The notes: generated by a model from the sequence alone, not told the origin. DNA of 60,652 nucleotides from Nitrosomonas sp. Nm166 (GCF_900112825.1 NZ_FONE01000015.1:1-60652); one strand, 5' to 3'; shown: positions 26,965 to 36,699, numbered from the stretch's first letter. Numbers and translations: made by a program.

Positions 26965-27368
26965 CCAGCACATATTCAATGACAGATTAGCTTCAGGGCG
27001 GCGAGCTTCCCTCCTGATTTTCAGAAAGATTAAGATAGCATTATTAAGAAGGGCGTGAAATTTTTGAATCTCTCGGGTTCAAATCACGCCAACTGTGGCA
27101 GCAATCTGGCTTAGTGACCGTATTCCTTCCTATAGTAAAGATGAGTTAAGTAGGTGGGTTGTATTATTATAAAAGGACTTGTCCAACAATGAGTTATCAA
27201 TGGATTTGCGGCTGAGCAGGAGCGGCATCACATCTCTTGAGCTTCGAGTGTAGGATTTTGCCGACGTGATCGAGCAACACCATTTGTGCGGCTTTCACTC
27301 CCGATTCTTATTAACGGATACTGTTTCAGGCAAAATATCCGAGCAGATAGCTTGCTTGTTTTTCTTTT
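26965..27368. other. Intergenic gap, no gene seen
   Basis: About 400 bp without a supported ORF. It contains a short stretch resembling a tRNA T-loop (see rejected items). Otherwise nothing was recognised. Confidence 0.35.
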
Positions 27369-29003
27369 TTATAGGTCATGATGGGTGCTAGGAATTTTTC
27401 TTTTCATAGAATTTTCTGCGTTCGGCATCACAGCATGCGTCACCCGCGGCGGGGCATTTCCACCGTGCAGGGCAAGAATTTTATCTTGCAAAATTTTATC
27501 AGAGGCTGAGACACGCGCATGCTGGCGCAGATGGGCAAGCCAGGATTCAACCGTAAACACCTCAATAAATCGCCCATGATCCTCGACATCCTCAAAGAAT
27601 CCCCACTGAATGGCCCCATCGCGGCGACGGATGATTCCCAGTTCCCGCATTAGGGAGCAAAATGCATCACGATCCGCATCGTCGATGCGGTACTCCAGCG
27701 TGACAAGAACAGGGCCGTGATCGTGCGCAACTGGCGTAATCAGAACAGGTTCAGCCCAGTGGCCAGATGGCGTATGATCATGATGTTCACCCAGATTAAG
27801 CTTGAATCGTCCTGTTACAGGAATCAGAAAAAGCGCCAGCAATCCTGAAGCTGCCAAGGCTAACGGCAAGCCAACAACTTCGGCTGCTTGTCCCCAACCC
27901 AGCGATCCCGTCGTCATCGCACCGAAAAACACCATCTGAAAGATGGCCAACCCACGGGCGCGAACCCAATCTGGTAACGCCATTTGTGCTGAAATATTCA
28001 ATGAGGATACTGCCATGAGCCATGACACACCGCCTATTAATCCAGCAGCAATACCAACAATTTCATACTTACCATAGGCGAGCATCATCGAACATAGTGC
28101 GGTTCCTGTTATTGCCAGCATCATGACTTTATTCGCGTTCAAATGTTTTTTCATGAACGGGAGCAGAAATGCACCCGCTACAGCGCCGATTCCCAGCGCG
28201 GTTAGCAAAATACCGTAAAGGCTGGGACCGCCTTGCAGCGTATCCTTGGCCACTAAAGGCAACAACGCCCAGTAAGCGGATGCACAAATGAAAAAAGCCA
28301 GCGCATGAATCAAGGTATGGCGCAGCGGTGCGCTATGCAGCGCAAACCGAATGCCCGCTTGCATAGCGCCAGTCAAATGTTCGCGCGGCAGTTTATCGGC
28401 TTGCGTGGTGGCAGCTCCCCACCATAACAGCGCTGCCACGACGGCAAGGTAGGAAACGGCATCAAGCAGCGCCGTTGCCACGGCGCCTGCCGCTGCCAAA
28501 ATAAAGCCACCTAGAGCCGGACCGACGGCTCGGGCGATATTCATACTTATCCCATTCAACGCAATGGCCGATCCTAATGCATCCCGTGGCACAAGACGCG
28601 GCACGATCGCCTGCCACGCGGGCATGGCGAAAGCTGATCCCGCACCGGTTATGAAGGTGAACAAAAGCAAAACCCAGGCATTGACGACACCTTGCCATAA
28701 CAGGCCGGCAAATAGAAAAAGTACAAATGCCAGAAAGATCTGGGTCCACAACAAGAGCTGGCGGCGGTTCAAAAGATCACCCAGCGCTCCAGCAGGCAGA
28801 GCGAACAGAAAGACTGGCAACGCTGTCGCCGCCTGCACCATCGATACCATCAAAGGTGAGGGCGACAGCTCTGTCATCACCCAGCCCGAAGTCACATTGA
28901 ACATCCATGTGCCAATGTTTGAAATCAGTGTAGCCGTCCACAAAATCGCGAAAATGCGATGCTTGAAAGGAGAAAATGCTGAGCTTGCTGTTTTGCCTGG
29001 CAT
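27369..29003 (-). CDS. MFS exporter, EntS/MFS_3 type, with C-terminal soluble domain
   Basis: Protein of 544 residues from ATG 29003; a GTG at 29039 is possible but overlaps the upstream remnant. About 11-12 hydrophobic segments run from 15 to 410, with the MFS cytosolic loop LPAGALGDLLNRRQLL after TM2-3 and DALGSAIALNGISMNIARAVGPALGG as in the enterobactin-exporter/transmembrane-secretion-effector family. Residues ~430-530 are a soluble ferredoxin-like domain (PVLVTLEYRIDDADRDAF, FIEVFTVESWLAHLRQH), normal for MFS_3 proteins. It probably exports a small hydrophobic compound or siderophore; no biosynthetic genes lie nearby. Confidence 0.82.
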   Translation of the reverse strand: MPGKTASSAFSPFKHRIFAILWTATLISNIGTWMFNVTSGWVMTELSPSPLMVSMVQAATALPVFLFALPAGALGDLLNRRQLLLWTQIFLAFVLFLFAGLLWQGVVNAWVLLLFTFITGAGSAFAMPAWQAIVPRLVPRDALGSAIALNGISMNIARAVGPALGGFILAAAGAVATALLDAVSYLAVVAALLWWGAATTQADKLPREHLTGAMQAGIRFALHSAPLRHTLIHALAFFICASAYWALLPLVAKDTLQGGPSLYGILLTALGIGAVAGAFLLPFMKKHLNANKVMMLAITGTALCSMMLAYGKYEIVGIAAGLIGGVSWLMAVSSLNISAQMALPDWVRARGLAIFQMVFFGAMTTGSLGWGQAAEVVGLPLALAASGLLALFLIPVTGRFKLNLGEHHDHTPSGHWAEPVLITPVAHDHGPVLVTLEYRIDDADRDAFCSLMRELGIIRRRDGAIQWGFFEDVEDHGRFIEVFTVESWLAHLRQHARVSASDKILQDKILALHGGNAPPRVTHAVMPNAENSMKRKIPSTHHDL

Positions 29004-29005
29004 TG

Positions 29006-29326
29006 TCAATATGCAAAGTAGCCGCAGCCGATAGCCCACGGATTCTTAAAGCTGAGTCGCCACAGTTTTTCCGAAGATTCGTTGTGTTGAGTTAAGCTGT
29101 CGCGGATGAGGCGCAAGTAGAAATCATTGAGACCGGGAATGACATGCTTATCCTTAAGCTTAAGATCGATCCTTTTTATAGCTGATATTGCTAACGCATG
29201 GATATCCTGCTCTGATTCAGTGGCTGATACCAATCCACCTGTCAGCACAATGGCTGCTACTTTGGAATTATTTTTGTCAAGCATGATAATTTTACCGTGG
29301 TAGAAAATCACATTGCTTTTGATCAT
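29006..29326 (-). pseudogene. Decayed N-terminal remnant of a YtcJ-like amidohydrolase
   Basis: A 106-codon frame whose first ~75 residues follow the start of amidohydrolase-3/YtcJ proteins: FYHGKIIMLDKNNSKVAAI, then IDLKLKDKHVIPGLNDFYLRLIR. The family has NDSHLHxxR at that spot; here both metal-binding histidines are replaced (Tyr and Arg). The remaining ~450 residues of such an enzyme are absent. It is a truncated, non-catalytic remnant; the terminal ~15 codons are unrelated sequence. Confidence 0.65.
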
Positions 29327-29506
29327 GGCATGTACTTCTCATCAAAATGGTCAACTGTGATTGTATAACTTGCTTCAGTTCTCTGTACTATACTGTATTT
29401 CCTTCATTGCTTTGCTGTATTCTGTGCGTTCATTTAGCAGAATCAGAAAGATCATTGATGAATTGAAGTAACGCACGGCCCATTGGGTTCTTATAGGATA
29501 CCGCTG

Positions 29507-31588
29507 ATGCAAAACCATACAGAATTTTTCAATTTATATCATCACGGTTTTGTACGTGTTGCCATTGGCGTACCCGACGTTCGCGTTGCTGATCCGGGGT
29601 TTAATGTTTCTGCAACTATTTCACTGATGAAACAAGCAGCTGAGCAACGGGCTATCCTTGCCCTTTTTCCTGAATTGGGATTGACTGCTTACTCGTGTGA
29701 GGATTTATTTCATCAGCAGGCGCTTTTAGAATGCGCGATTGATGCACTCCACCAGGTCCTCTCAACTTCAAAGCAACTCAATCTGGTAATAGTTGTTGGA
29801 TTGCCTTTGCAAGTCGATCAGTTTCTCTACAACTGTGCAGCAATTGTATATCAGGGATGCATTCTTGGGGTCGTCCCCAAGACATTCCTGCCCAATTACC
29901 GGGAATTCTACGAACTGAGACAGTTTGCACCGGCTGCTGCAGCTATCCGGCGGACCCTTACATTATGTGGTCAGGATGAGATTCCGTTTGGTGAGAAATT
30001 ATTATTCCGAGCACAGAATAAGCCGCATTTCAGCTTCTTTACGGAAATTTGCGAGGATTTATGGGTGCCCATCCCACCTTCATCTCATGCAGCTTTGGCC
30101 GGTGCCACGCTGCTGCTGAACCTATCCGCTTCCAATATCACGATTGGCAAGCACGAGTATCGTCATAATCTGATAGCCAATCAGTCAGCGCGCTGTCTTG
30201 CGGCGTATCTGTATGCAGCTGCTGGCACGGGCGAATCGAGCACGGATCTTGCCTGGGACGGGCACGCCATGGTTTATGAAAATGGTATGCTGGTGGCGCA
30301 ATCCGCTCGGTTTCAGTATGACTCCCAGCTACTCCTCGCTGATCTCGATCTGGATCGCTTGGCACAGGAACGCATGCGGCAAAATAGCTTCAGTCAGAGT
30401 GTGCAGCGCTTTCATGAGGAAATCCGTCAATTTCGTGAAATTTCCTTTGAAATTAACTTTCCTGACACTGGACGATTATTCTGCCAACGACAATATGATC
30501 GCTTTCCTTATGTTCCCTCCGATCCAGCCGTGCGTGATGCGCACTGTGACGAAATTTACAACATTCAGATCCAGGGTTTAGTCAAACGACTCAGACATAC
30601 CGGTATTCAGAAAATTGTTATCGGCATTTCAGGCGGGCTGGATTCAACCCATGCACTGATTGTGGCAGCACGAGCAATGGATGAGCTTCATCTGCCGCGT
30701 GAACAAATTTTAGCTTATACCTTGCCAGGATTTGCCACCAGCGATCAAACCTTGACTAATGCCAGAGCCTTGATGCAAGTAATCGGGTGTACTGCGCATG
30801 AAATCGATATCCGGCCAAGCTGTGAACAAATGTTTCGGGATCTCAACCATCCATTTATCCACGGTAAATTGGTGTATGACGTTACCTTTGAGAATGTGCA
30901 AGCAGGTGAGCGAACAAATCATCTTTTTCGTCTTGCGAACTACCATCGTGCCTTAGTGTTGGGTACTGGTGATCTGAGTGAGTTGGCTTTAGGTTGGTGC
31001 ACGTATGGCGTTGGCGATCAGATGTCACATTATGCGATCAATGCCAGCATTCCTAAAACACTACTTCAGTTTCTCATTCGCTGGGTGGCCGATACGCAGC
31101 AGCTTGACCATGAAGCAAACAGCGTTCTATACGCCATTCTGAATACGGAAATCAGTCCTGAATTAATTCCCGGAAAAGCGGATAGTGACCAGCCTTTCCA
31201 ACGAACGGAGGCGATCATCGGTCCTTATGAATTGCAGGATTTCAACTTGTATTACACTACCCGATTCGGCTATCTTCCGACTAAAATAGCCTTTCTTGCT
31301 TATTGCAGTTGGCATGACCGAACTCAAGGTCACTGGCCTCATATACCCGAGAGCAAGCAACATCAATATACGATAGGTGAAATCAAGCATTGGCTGCAAG
31401 TCTTTGCCTACCGATTCTTTCAAATCAGTCAGTTCAAGCGCAGCTGTATTCCAAATTCGCCAAAAGTAGGATCTGGCGGTTCACTTTCGCCGCGGGGAGA
31501 CTATCGAGCGCCTAGCGACAGTGAAGCGACAGTGTGGCTTGAGTACGTTCAGCGCATTCCAGATACTGTACCTGAAGATGGTTTCTAA
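29507..31588 (+). CDS. nadE: Glutamine-dependent NAD+ synthetase
   Basis: Protein of 693 residues from ATG 29507 with AGGA just upstream; the frame extends back to a TTG at 29483 without a ribosome site. Residues 15-~300 are a nitrilase-type glutaminase with catalytic triad E56 (FPELGLTAYS), K125 (VVPKTFLPN) and C182 (FFTEICEDLW). Residues ~345-650 are the NAD synthase ATP-pyrophosphatase with ISGGLDSTHALIV and GTGDLSELALGW. It makes NAD+ from nicotinate adenine dinucleotide, ammonia from glutamine and ATP. The length fits the large bacterial NadE class. It ends before a strong bidirectional terminator. Confidence 0.95.
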   Translation: MQNHTEFFNLYHHGFVRVAIGVPDVRVADPGFNVSATISLMKQAAEQRAILALFPELGLTAYSCEDLFHQQALLECAIDALHQVLSTSKQLNLVIVVGLPLQVDQFLYNCAAIVYQGCILGVVPKTFLPNYREFYELRQFAPAAAAIRRTLTLCGQDEIPFGEKLLFRAQNKPHFSFFTEICEDLWVPIPPSSHAALAGATLLLNLSASNITIGKHEYRHNLIANQSARCLAAYLYAAAGTGESSTDLAWDGHAMVYENGMLVAQSARFQYDSQLLLADLDLDRLAQERMRQNSFSQSVQRFHEEIRQFREISFEINFPDTGRLFCQRQYDRFPYVPSDPAVRDAHCDEIYNIQIQGLVKRLRHTGIQKIVIGISGGLDSTHALIVAARAMDELHLPREQILAYTLPGFATSDQTLTNARALMQVIGCTAHEIDIRPSCEQMFRDLNHPFIHGKLVYDVTFENVQAGERTNHLFRLANYHRALVLGTGDLSELALGWCTYGVGDQMSHYAINASIPKTLLQFLIRWVADTQQLDHEANSVLYAILNTEISPELIPGKADSDQPFQRTEAIIGPYELQDFNLYYTTRFGYLPTKIAFLAYCSWHDRTQGHWPHIPESKQHQYTIGEIKHWLQVFAYRFFQISQFKRSCIPNSPKVGSGGSLSPRGDYRAPSDSEATVWLEYVQRIPDTVPEDGF

Positions 31589-31617
31589 TAAGAAATAGCC
31601 GATTCTAAAAAGGAAAC

Positions 31618-31656
31618 ATAGAGAACAGGTTTAATCTACCTGTTCTCTATTGATTT
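31618..31656. terminator. Bidirectional terminator between nadE and ferritin gene
   Basis: A perfect 13-bp stem ATAGAGAACAGGT / ACCTGTTCTCTAT with a 7-nt loop, followed by TGATTTTT on the plus strand. It lies between convergent genes. Confidence 0.8.
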
Positions 31657-31680
31657 TTCGCTTAAGCTAACAACCGATGT

Positions 31681-32139
31681 TTACTTGCAGGGTTGACGTA
31701 GCATTTTTTTGACCTCATCGGCATGCATTTCTTCTTCAACGATCAGGCTTCGAGCATAATCCTCCAGCAGCACCGATTTACCTTCAGCCAGTTCCAGTAA
31801 TTGATAATAGGCCTTCAGTGCCTCATTTTCATGCGCCAAGGATTCCTCAAGAATATCACCGATCGGCATCGAGCAGACCAGGTTGTCATCATGCTGATGC
31901 GTCTCTAACAGTGGGCCGATGGCAAGTGAGGGATGCCCTTCCAAAAAAGTGACGAGTTCACCTGCCTTTTGAGCATGCAACAATGCTTCCTGAGCTTGTT
32001 TGTTCAGCCATTCTACGATGGGAATGCGGTTATAACCATACACCATCAAGGCGTAGTGCGTATAACGAACTACGCCAGCAAGCTCGAGTTCCATGATCTG
32101 ATTCAGTAATGCTACCGCTTTATCTTTATCTAAGTTCAT
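31681..32139 (-). CDS. Ferritin-like (bacterioferritin-type) di-iron protein
   Basis: Protein of 152 residues, a four-helix ferritin fold. It shows NQIMELELAGVVRYTHYA (first Glu), QAQEALLHAQKAGELVTFL (Glu...His), ESLAHENEALKAYYQLLEL and VEEEMHADEVKKML, the usual Glu/His pattern of a di-iron centre. It could store iron or detoxify peroxide with Fe(II). It shares the leader CTAAAAGGAGAAATA with the peroxiredoxin gene 57 bp upstream, so the two form an oxidative-stress pair. No heme-ligand methionine can be assigned with certainty, so the exact subfamily is open. Confidence 0.85.
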   Translation of the reverse strand: MNLDKDKAVALLNQIMELELAGVVRYTHYALMVYGYNRIPIVEWLNKQAQEALLHAQKAGELVTFLEGHPSLAIGPLLETHQHDDNLVCSMPIGDILEESLAHENEALKAYYQLLELAEGKSVLLEDYARSLIVEEEMHADEVKKMLRQPCK

Positions 32140-32196
32140 GTATTTCTCCTTTTAGCTGTGTTAGCAACAGTGAAGCCATTATTTGGAATTTACCGT

Positions 32197-32799
32197 TTAC
32201 AGCTCCTCTGCGTGGTGGGTGAGATATTCTGCAACCCCTTCAGGACTTGCTTTCATGCCAGGTGCTCCCTTTTTCCAACCCGCTGGGCAGAGTTCACCTT
32301 GTTCTTCAAAGAATTTCAGCGCATCCACCATTCGCAACATCTCGTCGACATCGCGTCCAAGCGGTAGGTCATTGACTACCTGATGACGCACGATACCCTT
32401 TCTGTCGATCAAGAAAGAGCCTCGCAGTGCTACATGATTGGGATGGCTTACCCCATAAGCATTCATCACTTCACCGCCCAGATCCGATACCAATGTGATG
32501 TCGATGGGGCCGAGACCACCTTTGGTGATAGGAGTATTACGCCATGCATAATGCGTGAATTGAGAATCTACCGATACGCCGATGACTTCCACGTTACGTT
32601 GCTGAAAATCTTTCGCCCGATGCGAATGCGCAATGATTTCCGATGGACATACAAAGGTGAAATCCAGCGGATAGAAGAACAATACGGCATATTTGTCACG
32701 AATATGGCTATGAAAGTTGAAATTATCATCGAAACTACCATTCGGCAGAACGGCAGGTTTAGTAAAGTCGGGGGCAGGTCGAGTAACGAGTGTAGACAT
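32197..32799 (-). CDS. Typical 2-Cys peroxiredoxin (AhpC/TSA family)
   Basis: Protein of 200 residues. Peroxidatic C51 lies in FTFVCPSEI and resolving C171 in GELCPAGWKKG, so it is a typical 2-Cys Prx of AhpC/Prx1 type. It reduces H2O2, organic peroxides and peroxynitrite in the cytosol with a thioredoxin- or AhpF-like partner. The start has AAGGAG at good spacing. It is co-directional with the ferritin gene downstream; possible Fur sites lie ~200 bp upstream. Confidence 0.94.
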   Translation of the reverse strand: MSTLVTRPAPDFTKPAVLPNGSFDDNFNFHSHIRDKYAVLFFYPLDFTFVCPSEIIAHSHRAKDFQQRNVEVIGVSVDSQFTHYAWRNTPITKGGLGPIDITLVSDLGGEVMNAYGVSHPNHVALRGSFLIDRKGIVRHQVVNDLPLGRDVDEMLRMVDALKFFEEQGELCPAGWKKGAPGMKASPEGVAEYLTHHAEEL

Positions 32800-32995
32800 T
32801 ATTTCTCCTTTTAGTTATAAATAAAAACAAATCTTTGAGTAAGTTACATTGTTCCCATCAAAAGAATCCGGAAGAGAACCGGAGATCAGCAAACTATATA
32901 CTACCCGATCGGAATCTAGGGCAAGCTTTGCGAGTATAACAATTTTATATACAGACTCCTGAATCAGGTTCACAATCAGCATACATGAAGTCAGT

Positions 32996-33045
32996 TGAAT
33001 AGATAATCATTTTCACCTCATTTCCTTGAAATTATACTCATTATC
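32996..33045. promoter_or_regulatory. Two candidate Fur boxes
   Basis: Two stretches resemble the 19-bp Fur consensus GATAATGATAATCATTATC: 32996-33014 (13/19, containing GATAATCATTTTC) and 33027-33045 (14/19, containing CATTATC). They lie between the divergent peroxiredoxin and CysH-like genes, which makes iron control of either plausible. AT-rich DNA gives such matches by chance, so this is tentative. Confidence 0.35.
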
Positions 33046-33197
33046 ATGATCGTGCAACCCATCAACGAAAAAAGTATTTAACAAGATTTTATTCCTCATA
33101 ATTGGGGTAAGGGAATGATCTTGATCTTAAAGCAAATTTGACAACCTATCGCGTTTTTAGTACCTTGCAGTTAGAAATCAGAGCGATTTATTTTTCA

Positions 33198-33860
33198 ATG
33201 TCTTCTTCATCAAGCTCAGCCTGTTCAATGACGAATTACAAAATCGTAGAATATAATGCGGTGTTGCGAAATAAGCCGGCGCTCGAGATAATACGCTGGG
33301 GCATTGCACGAGCAGACGGCCATGCTGTTGTGTCGACAAATTTTCGCCCTTATGAAGCAGTTATTCTTCATCTTTGTGTTCAAGTACAGCCAGATATTCC
33401 AGTGCTTTGGGTGGATCATGGATACAACCGGCCAGCGACTTACCGGTATGCCGAGCAGCTTTGTAGTCTACTCAATCTCAATCTTAAGACTTATTTGCCA
33501 AAGCTAACTGCAGCTCATAGAGATGCAGTTTATGGTCCGGTTCCAGATATCTATGATGAAGTTGAACTGAAGAAATTCAGTGCAATGATGAAACTGGAAC
33601 CATTTCAACGGGGTATGAGAGAGCTTGCACCGACCGTCTGGTTCACTGCATTACGCAAGGTGCAAAATCCGAATCGCGCTACCTTGGATATTCTTTCCAG
33701 GGATGAAACTTATGGCACCACCAAGATAAGCCCTGTTTTCTACTGGACAGACGCTGACATGGAAGCCTATCTCAAGCAATATCATTTGCCGAACGAGTGG
33801 GATTATTTTGATCCAGCGAAGGCTGACGAAAAACGGGAATGTGGACTGCATATAAAATAA
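33198..33860 (+). CDS. PAPS-reductase-family (CysH-like) protein
   Basis: Protein of ~220 residues; no start has a clear ribosome site (candidates ATG 33198 or 33228), and the open frame begins at 33138. The PAPS-reductase fold is visible in VSTNFRPYEAVILHLCVQ (degenerate PP-loop), VLWVDHGYNRPATYRYAEQL, FYWTDADMEAYLKQYHLP and the C-terminal ECGLH active-site cysteine motif. It lacks the two CC pairs of APS-type reductases, so any Fe-S cluster is unlikely. It would reduce PAPS (or a related adenylate) to sulfite. It stands alone, away from other cys genes, and the altered PP-loop leaves substrate and activity uncertain. Confidence 0.75.
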   Translation: MSSSSSSACSMTNYKIVEYNAVLRNKPALEIIRWGIARADGHAVVSTNFRPYEAVILHLCVQVQPDIPVLWVDHGYNRPATYRYAEQLCSLLNLNLKTYLPKLTAAHRDAVYGPVPDIYDEVELKKFSAMMKLEPFQRGMRELAPTVWFTALRKVQNPNRATLDILSRDETYGTTKISPVFYWTDADMEAYLKQYHLPNEWDYFDPAKADEKRECGLHIK

Positions 33861-33983
33861 GAAAATCAGAAGTCGGTACGCAAATCAATCTGAAAATGGT
33901 ATAAAGGTATAAATGATTTGAGATGAATGCTACGAGTAAAATGGTTTTAAAGTTGATTTTTAATTTTTTAGAAAGGTCCCAAA

Positions 33984-34214
33984 ATGATTGAGCAAGATAA
34001 GGTGGTTGAACCAGAAAAAATTTCCTGTGAGGTATGTTTTAAAGAAATACCTATATCCGAAGCTACGAGTGTAAGAGCTACTGATTATATTATGTATTAT
34101 TGCGGTCTTGAATGTTATGACAAATGGAAAAAGCAGAAAGAAGAAAGAGGGTCCGAAAGAAGAAGAGGGTCTGAAAGAAGAAGAGGGTCTAAAAACGGCA
34201 CCCCAAATCCCTGA
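33984..34214 (+). CDS. DUF3330-like zinc-ribbon-type small protein
   Basis: Protein of 76 residues with a four-cysteine pattern: ISCEVCFKEIP (CxxC) and YYCGLECYDKW (CxxxC), as in DUF3330 proteins, and so probably metal-binding. The C-terminal third is replaced by the repeat GSERRR, encoded by tandem 18-bp units (34136-34190), giving a very basic tail. The start has AAAGG upstream. Function unknown. Confidence 0.7.
   Translation: MIEQDKVVEPEKISCEVCFKEIPISEATSVRATDYIMYYCGLECYDKWKKQKEERGSERRRGSERRRGSKNGTPNP
34136..34190 (+). repeat. Three tandem 18/19-bp coding repeats
   Basis: Two identical 18-bp units GAAAGAAGAAGAGGGTCT (34155-34172 and 34173-34190) follow a 19-nt variant. They encode KxxRGSERRRGS and can change number in frame. 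Confidence 0.75.
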
Positions 34215-34398
34215 TTGACTGTTTGATCGAATATTTATCATTGTAATTCTCTTCTTGAAGGGAAGCGACTATTTTGCTCAAGTAATGGCACGTACTTAAG
34301 AGAATTTTAACTGTCAACGGCAGGTACCAGCTTATTTAACCGTAATGTTGCTGAATTACGGATAATTCAATACATAAAAGATCCTTTTTTTAATACTC

Positions 34399-35031
34399 AT
34401 GTTTCTTATCGATTTCATTCTTCACATTGACAAGCACCTGCAGGAACTTACTTCAGAATACGGATTATGGATTTATGGAATTCTCTTCCTGATCGTATTT
34501 TGTGAGACTGGACTTGTGGTATTGCCTCTTTTGCCTGGAGATTCCCTATTATTCGCTGCAGGTTCTCTCGCATCATTGGAAAATTCCCAACTTAGTCCGC
34601 ATGTTTTATTTGCCGGATTATGCATTGCAGGCATTTTGGGTGATACCGTGAATTATTGGATAGGAAAAAAAATCGGCCCCAAAGTTTTTACTTCACAAGA
34701 ATCTCGCTTTTTCAAGCGCGAATATCTGGACAAGACGCGTGCCTTCTACCTCAAACACGGGGCTAAAACCATCATTATCGCACGCTTCATTCCGATCATA
34801 CGTACATTCGCTCCGTTTGTTGCGGGGGTCGGAACGATGCCTTATCACATTTTTATTGTTTATAACGTAGTCGGTGCCGTGCTATGGGTCGGGCTGTTCA
34901 TTTATGCCGGATTTTATTTCGGACAACTTCCATTGGTACAGAATAACTTCAAATTCATCATTTTTGCGATCATCATCCTATCGGTAACACCGCCTGTAAT
35001 TGAATACTTCAAGCACCGCTATCAAAAATAG
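34399..35031 (+). CDS. DedA family membrane protein
   Basis: Protein of 210 residues with four to six hydrophobic segments. DedA/VTT signatures are [20 protein letters not shown] near residue 36 and the [19 protein letters not shown] motif near 133-151, including the conserved arginines. DedA proteins are proton-dependent flippases or transporters, with roles in undecaprenyl-phosphate or phospholipid turnover and envelope integrity. Complete and of usual length; single gene. Confidence 0.92.
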   Translation: MFLIDFILHIDKHLQELTSEYGLWIYGILFLIVFCETGLVVLPLLPGDSLLFAAGSLASLENSQLSPHVLFAGLCIAGILGDTVNYWIGKKIGPKVFTSQESRFFKREYLDKTRAFYLKHGAKTIIIARFIPIIRTFAPFVAGVGTMPYHIFIVYNVVGAVLWVGLFIYAGFYFGQLPLVQNNFKFIIFAIIILSVTPPVIEYFKHRYQK

Positions 35032-35118
35032 CATGATAAATTGCTAGAGTAAGGCTGAAGTTTCTATAAATCAGTCAGCATTAGCATCAGTGGTTGGATT
35101 TATAGAACAACTAAGCAA

Positions 35119-36690
35119 TCAACCCTTACTTTTGATGACGGGCTGTTGTTCTGATTGATCGTAATCTGCGAGAGGCCGAACCGGGCTAATGATATTTTCT
35201 CCCCCGACTGGTGTATCGATACCTAATCCAACATGACTTTTTCGATAACCATAAAAGAAATAGAAAATCAGCCCGATTCCTGACCAGATCGGGAACACCA
35301 GCTTAGCATCCATGGGTAGAAATAAAAAGAGCGTTATACATCCCCCTACGGCAAGCGGGCCTACGAGCCAAATGCCAGGGGTCCTGAATGGACGAGCGCG
35401 GCTTTTGTCTTTAATACGCAATATCATCACGGCAAATGCCACAACCATGAAAGCGAACAGTGTGCCGGAATTAGAAATATCTGCCAGCTTCCCCACGGGT
35501 AAGAAGGCAGCGGCTATGGTTACGCCGAGACCTGTCACGTAAGTGACAATATGCGGCGTCTTGAATCGTGGATGAATGCGGCTTAGCGCCTCTGGAAGCA
35601 AGCCGTCGCGAGACATAACAAAAAAAATGCGCGTCTGGCCAAATAACATCATCAGAATCACCGAAGGCAATGCCAGGAAAGCGGTCAGACCGAGCAGATT
35701 ACCGATTTTTTCCCAGCCGATCTCACGCAGTACTTGTGCCAGTGCTTCGCGCGAGCAAACCAGTGGCTGCTGACCGATAGCCGCAAGCGATTGACATTGC
35801 TCGGCTAACATCAACGAACCCGGTGCGAGATTCTTGCCAGTTGCGTCCATGAGTGGCTGTGCACCGACTGCGCCGATCGCCCCCACCGAAATCAAAAGGT
35901 AGAAGACAGTGCAAATCCCGAGCGAACTGATGAGTCCGATAGGTACATTCCGTTGGGGATTTTTGGTTTCCTCTGCGGCAGTCGAAACCGCATCAAACCC
36001 AACGTAGGCAAAGAAAATAGAAGATGCTGCTGCGATTACCCCTGCCTCTCCTAATGGTAAAAAAGGCTGGAAATTATCGATACTTGCGGCAGGTATCGTA
36101 AGCGCGATAAAGAGCATCAGAGCAGCAACCTTGACTGCAACAAGAATGGCATTAAATGTAGCGCTTTCTCGTGTGCCAATGACTAATAATCCGATGACTA
36201 ATAGGCAGATAAAAACTGCCGGCAAATTGATGATGCCGCCAGCAAAAGGACCATTTATCAAGGCAAAAGGTAGTTCAACTCCTAGAGAGCTTTGGAAAAG
36301 GCCAACGAAATAACCTGACCAACCAACAGCCACTGCACTGGCTGCGACAGAATATTCGAGCATTAGCGCCCATCCTACTAACCATGCGATCAGTTCGCCT
36401 AACACCGCATAAGAATAAGTATAAGCGGATCCGGAAACCGGCACCATAGAGGAAAGTTCGGAATAGCACAGAGCTGCCACGGTACAAACGAAACTAGCAA
36501 TAACGAAAGAAAGCATCATCCCGGGACCGGCTTTTTGTGCGGCTTCGGCAGTCAGAACAAAGATACCAGTCCCAATAATCGCACCAATGCCCAAAAGAGT
36601 TAACTGCAATGGACCTAGAGATCGATGAAGTTTTTTCTTCTCTGCGGTAGCCAAAATGGCATCAAGGGATTTTACGCGCCAAAAAATCAT
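35119..36690 (-). CDS. APC-family amino acid permease (CAT/YfnA type)
   Basis: Protein of 523 residues. ATG 36690 is used because AAGGTGG lies just before it; GTG 36699 overlaps that site. There are twelve or more hydrophobic segments. Family motifs are LTLLGIGAIIGTGIFVLTAEAA in TM1 (a G-rich substrate loop), SFVCTVAALCYSELSSMVP, and FFAYVGFDAVSTAAEETKNP. It is an inner-membrane amino acid/proton symporter or exchanger of the cationic amino acid transporter group; the precise substrate cannot be read from sequence. Single gene. Confidence 0.9.
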   Translation of the reverse strand: MIFWRVKSLDAILATAEKKKLHRSLGPLQLTLLGIGAIIGTGIFVLTAEAAQKAGPGMMLSFVIASFVCTVAALCYSELSSMVPVSGSAYTYSYAVLGELIAWLVGWALMLEYSVAASAVAVGWSGYFVGLFQSSLGVELPFALINGPFAGGIINLPAVFICLLVIGLLVIGTRESATFNAILVAVKVAALMLFIALTIPAASIDNFQPFLPLGEAGVIAAASSIFFAYVGFDAVSTAAEETKNPQRNVPIGLISSLGICTVFYLLISVGAIGAVGAQPLMDATGKNLAPGSLMLAEQCQSLAAIGQQPLVCSREALAQVLREIGWEKIGNLLGLTAFLALPSVILMMLFGQTRIFFVMSRDGLLPEALSRIHPRFKTPHIVTYVTGLGVTIAAAFLPVGKLADISNSGTLFAFMVVAFAVMILRIKDKSRARPFRTPGIWLVGPLAVGGCITLFLFLPMDAKLVFPIWSGIGLIFYFFYGYRKSHVGLGIDTPVGGENIISPVRPLADYDQSEQQPVIKSKG

Positions 36691-36699
36691 GAACACCAC

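Noticed and set aside
27066..27090. Sequence GGGTTCAAATCACGCCA resembling a tRNA 3' end
   Set aside because: The flanking bases do not pair to form a T-stem and no matching acceptor or anticodon arm lies upstream; at most it is an old attachment-site scar.
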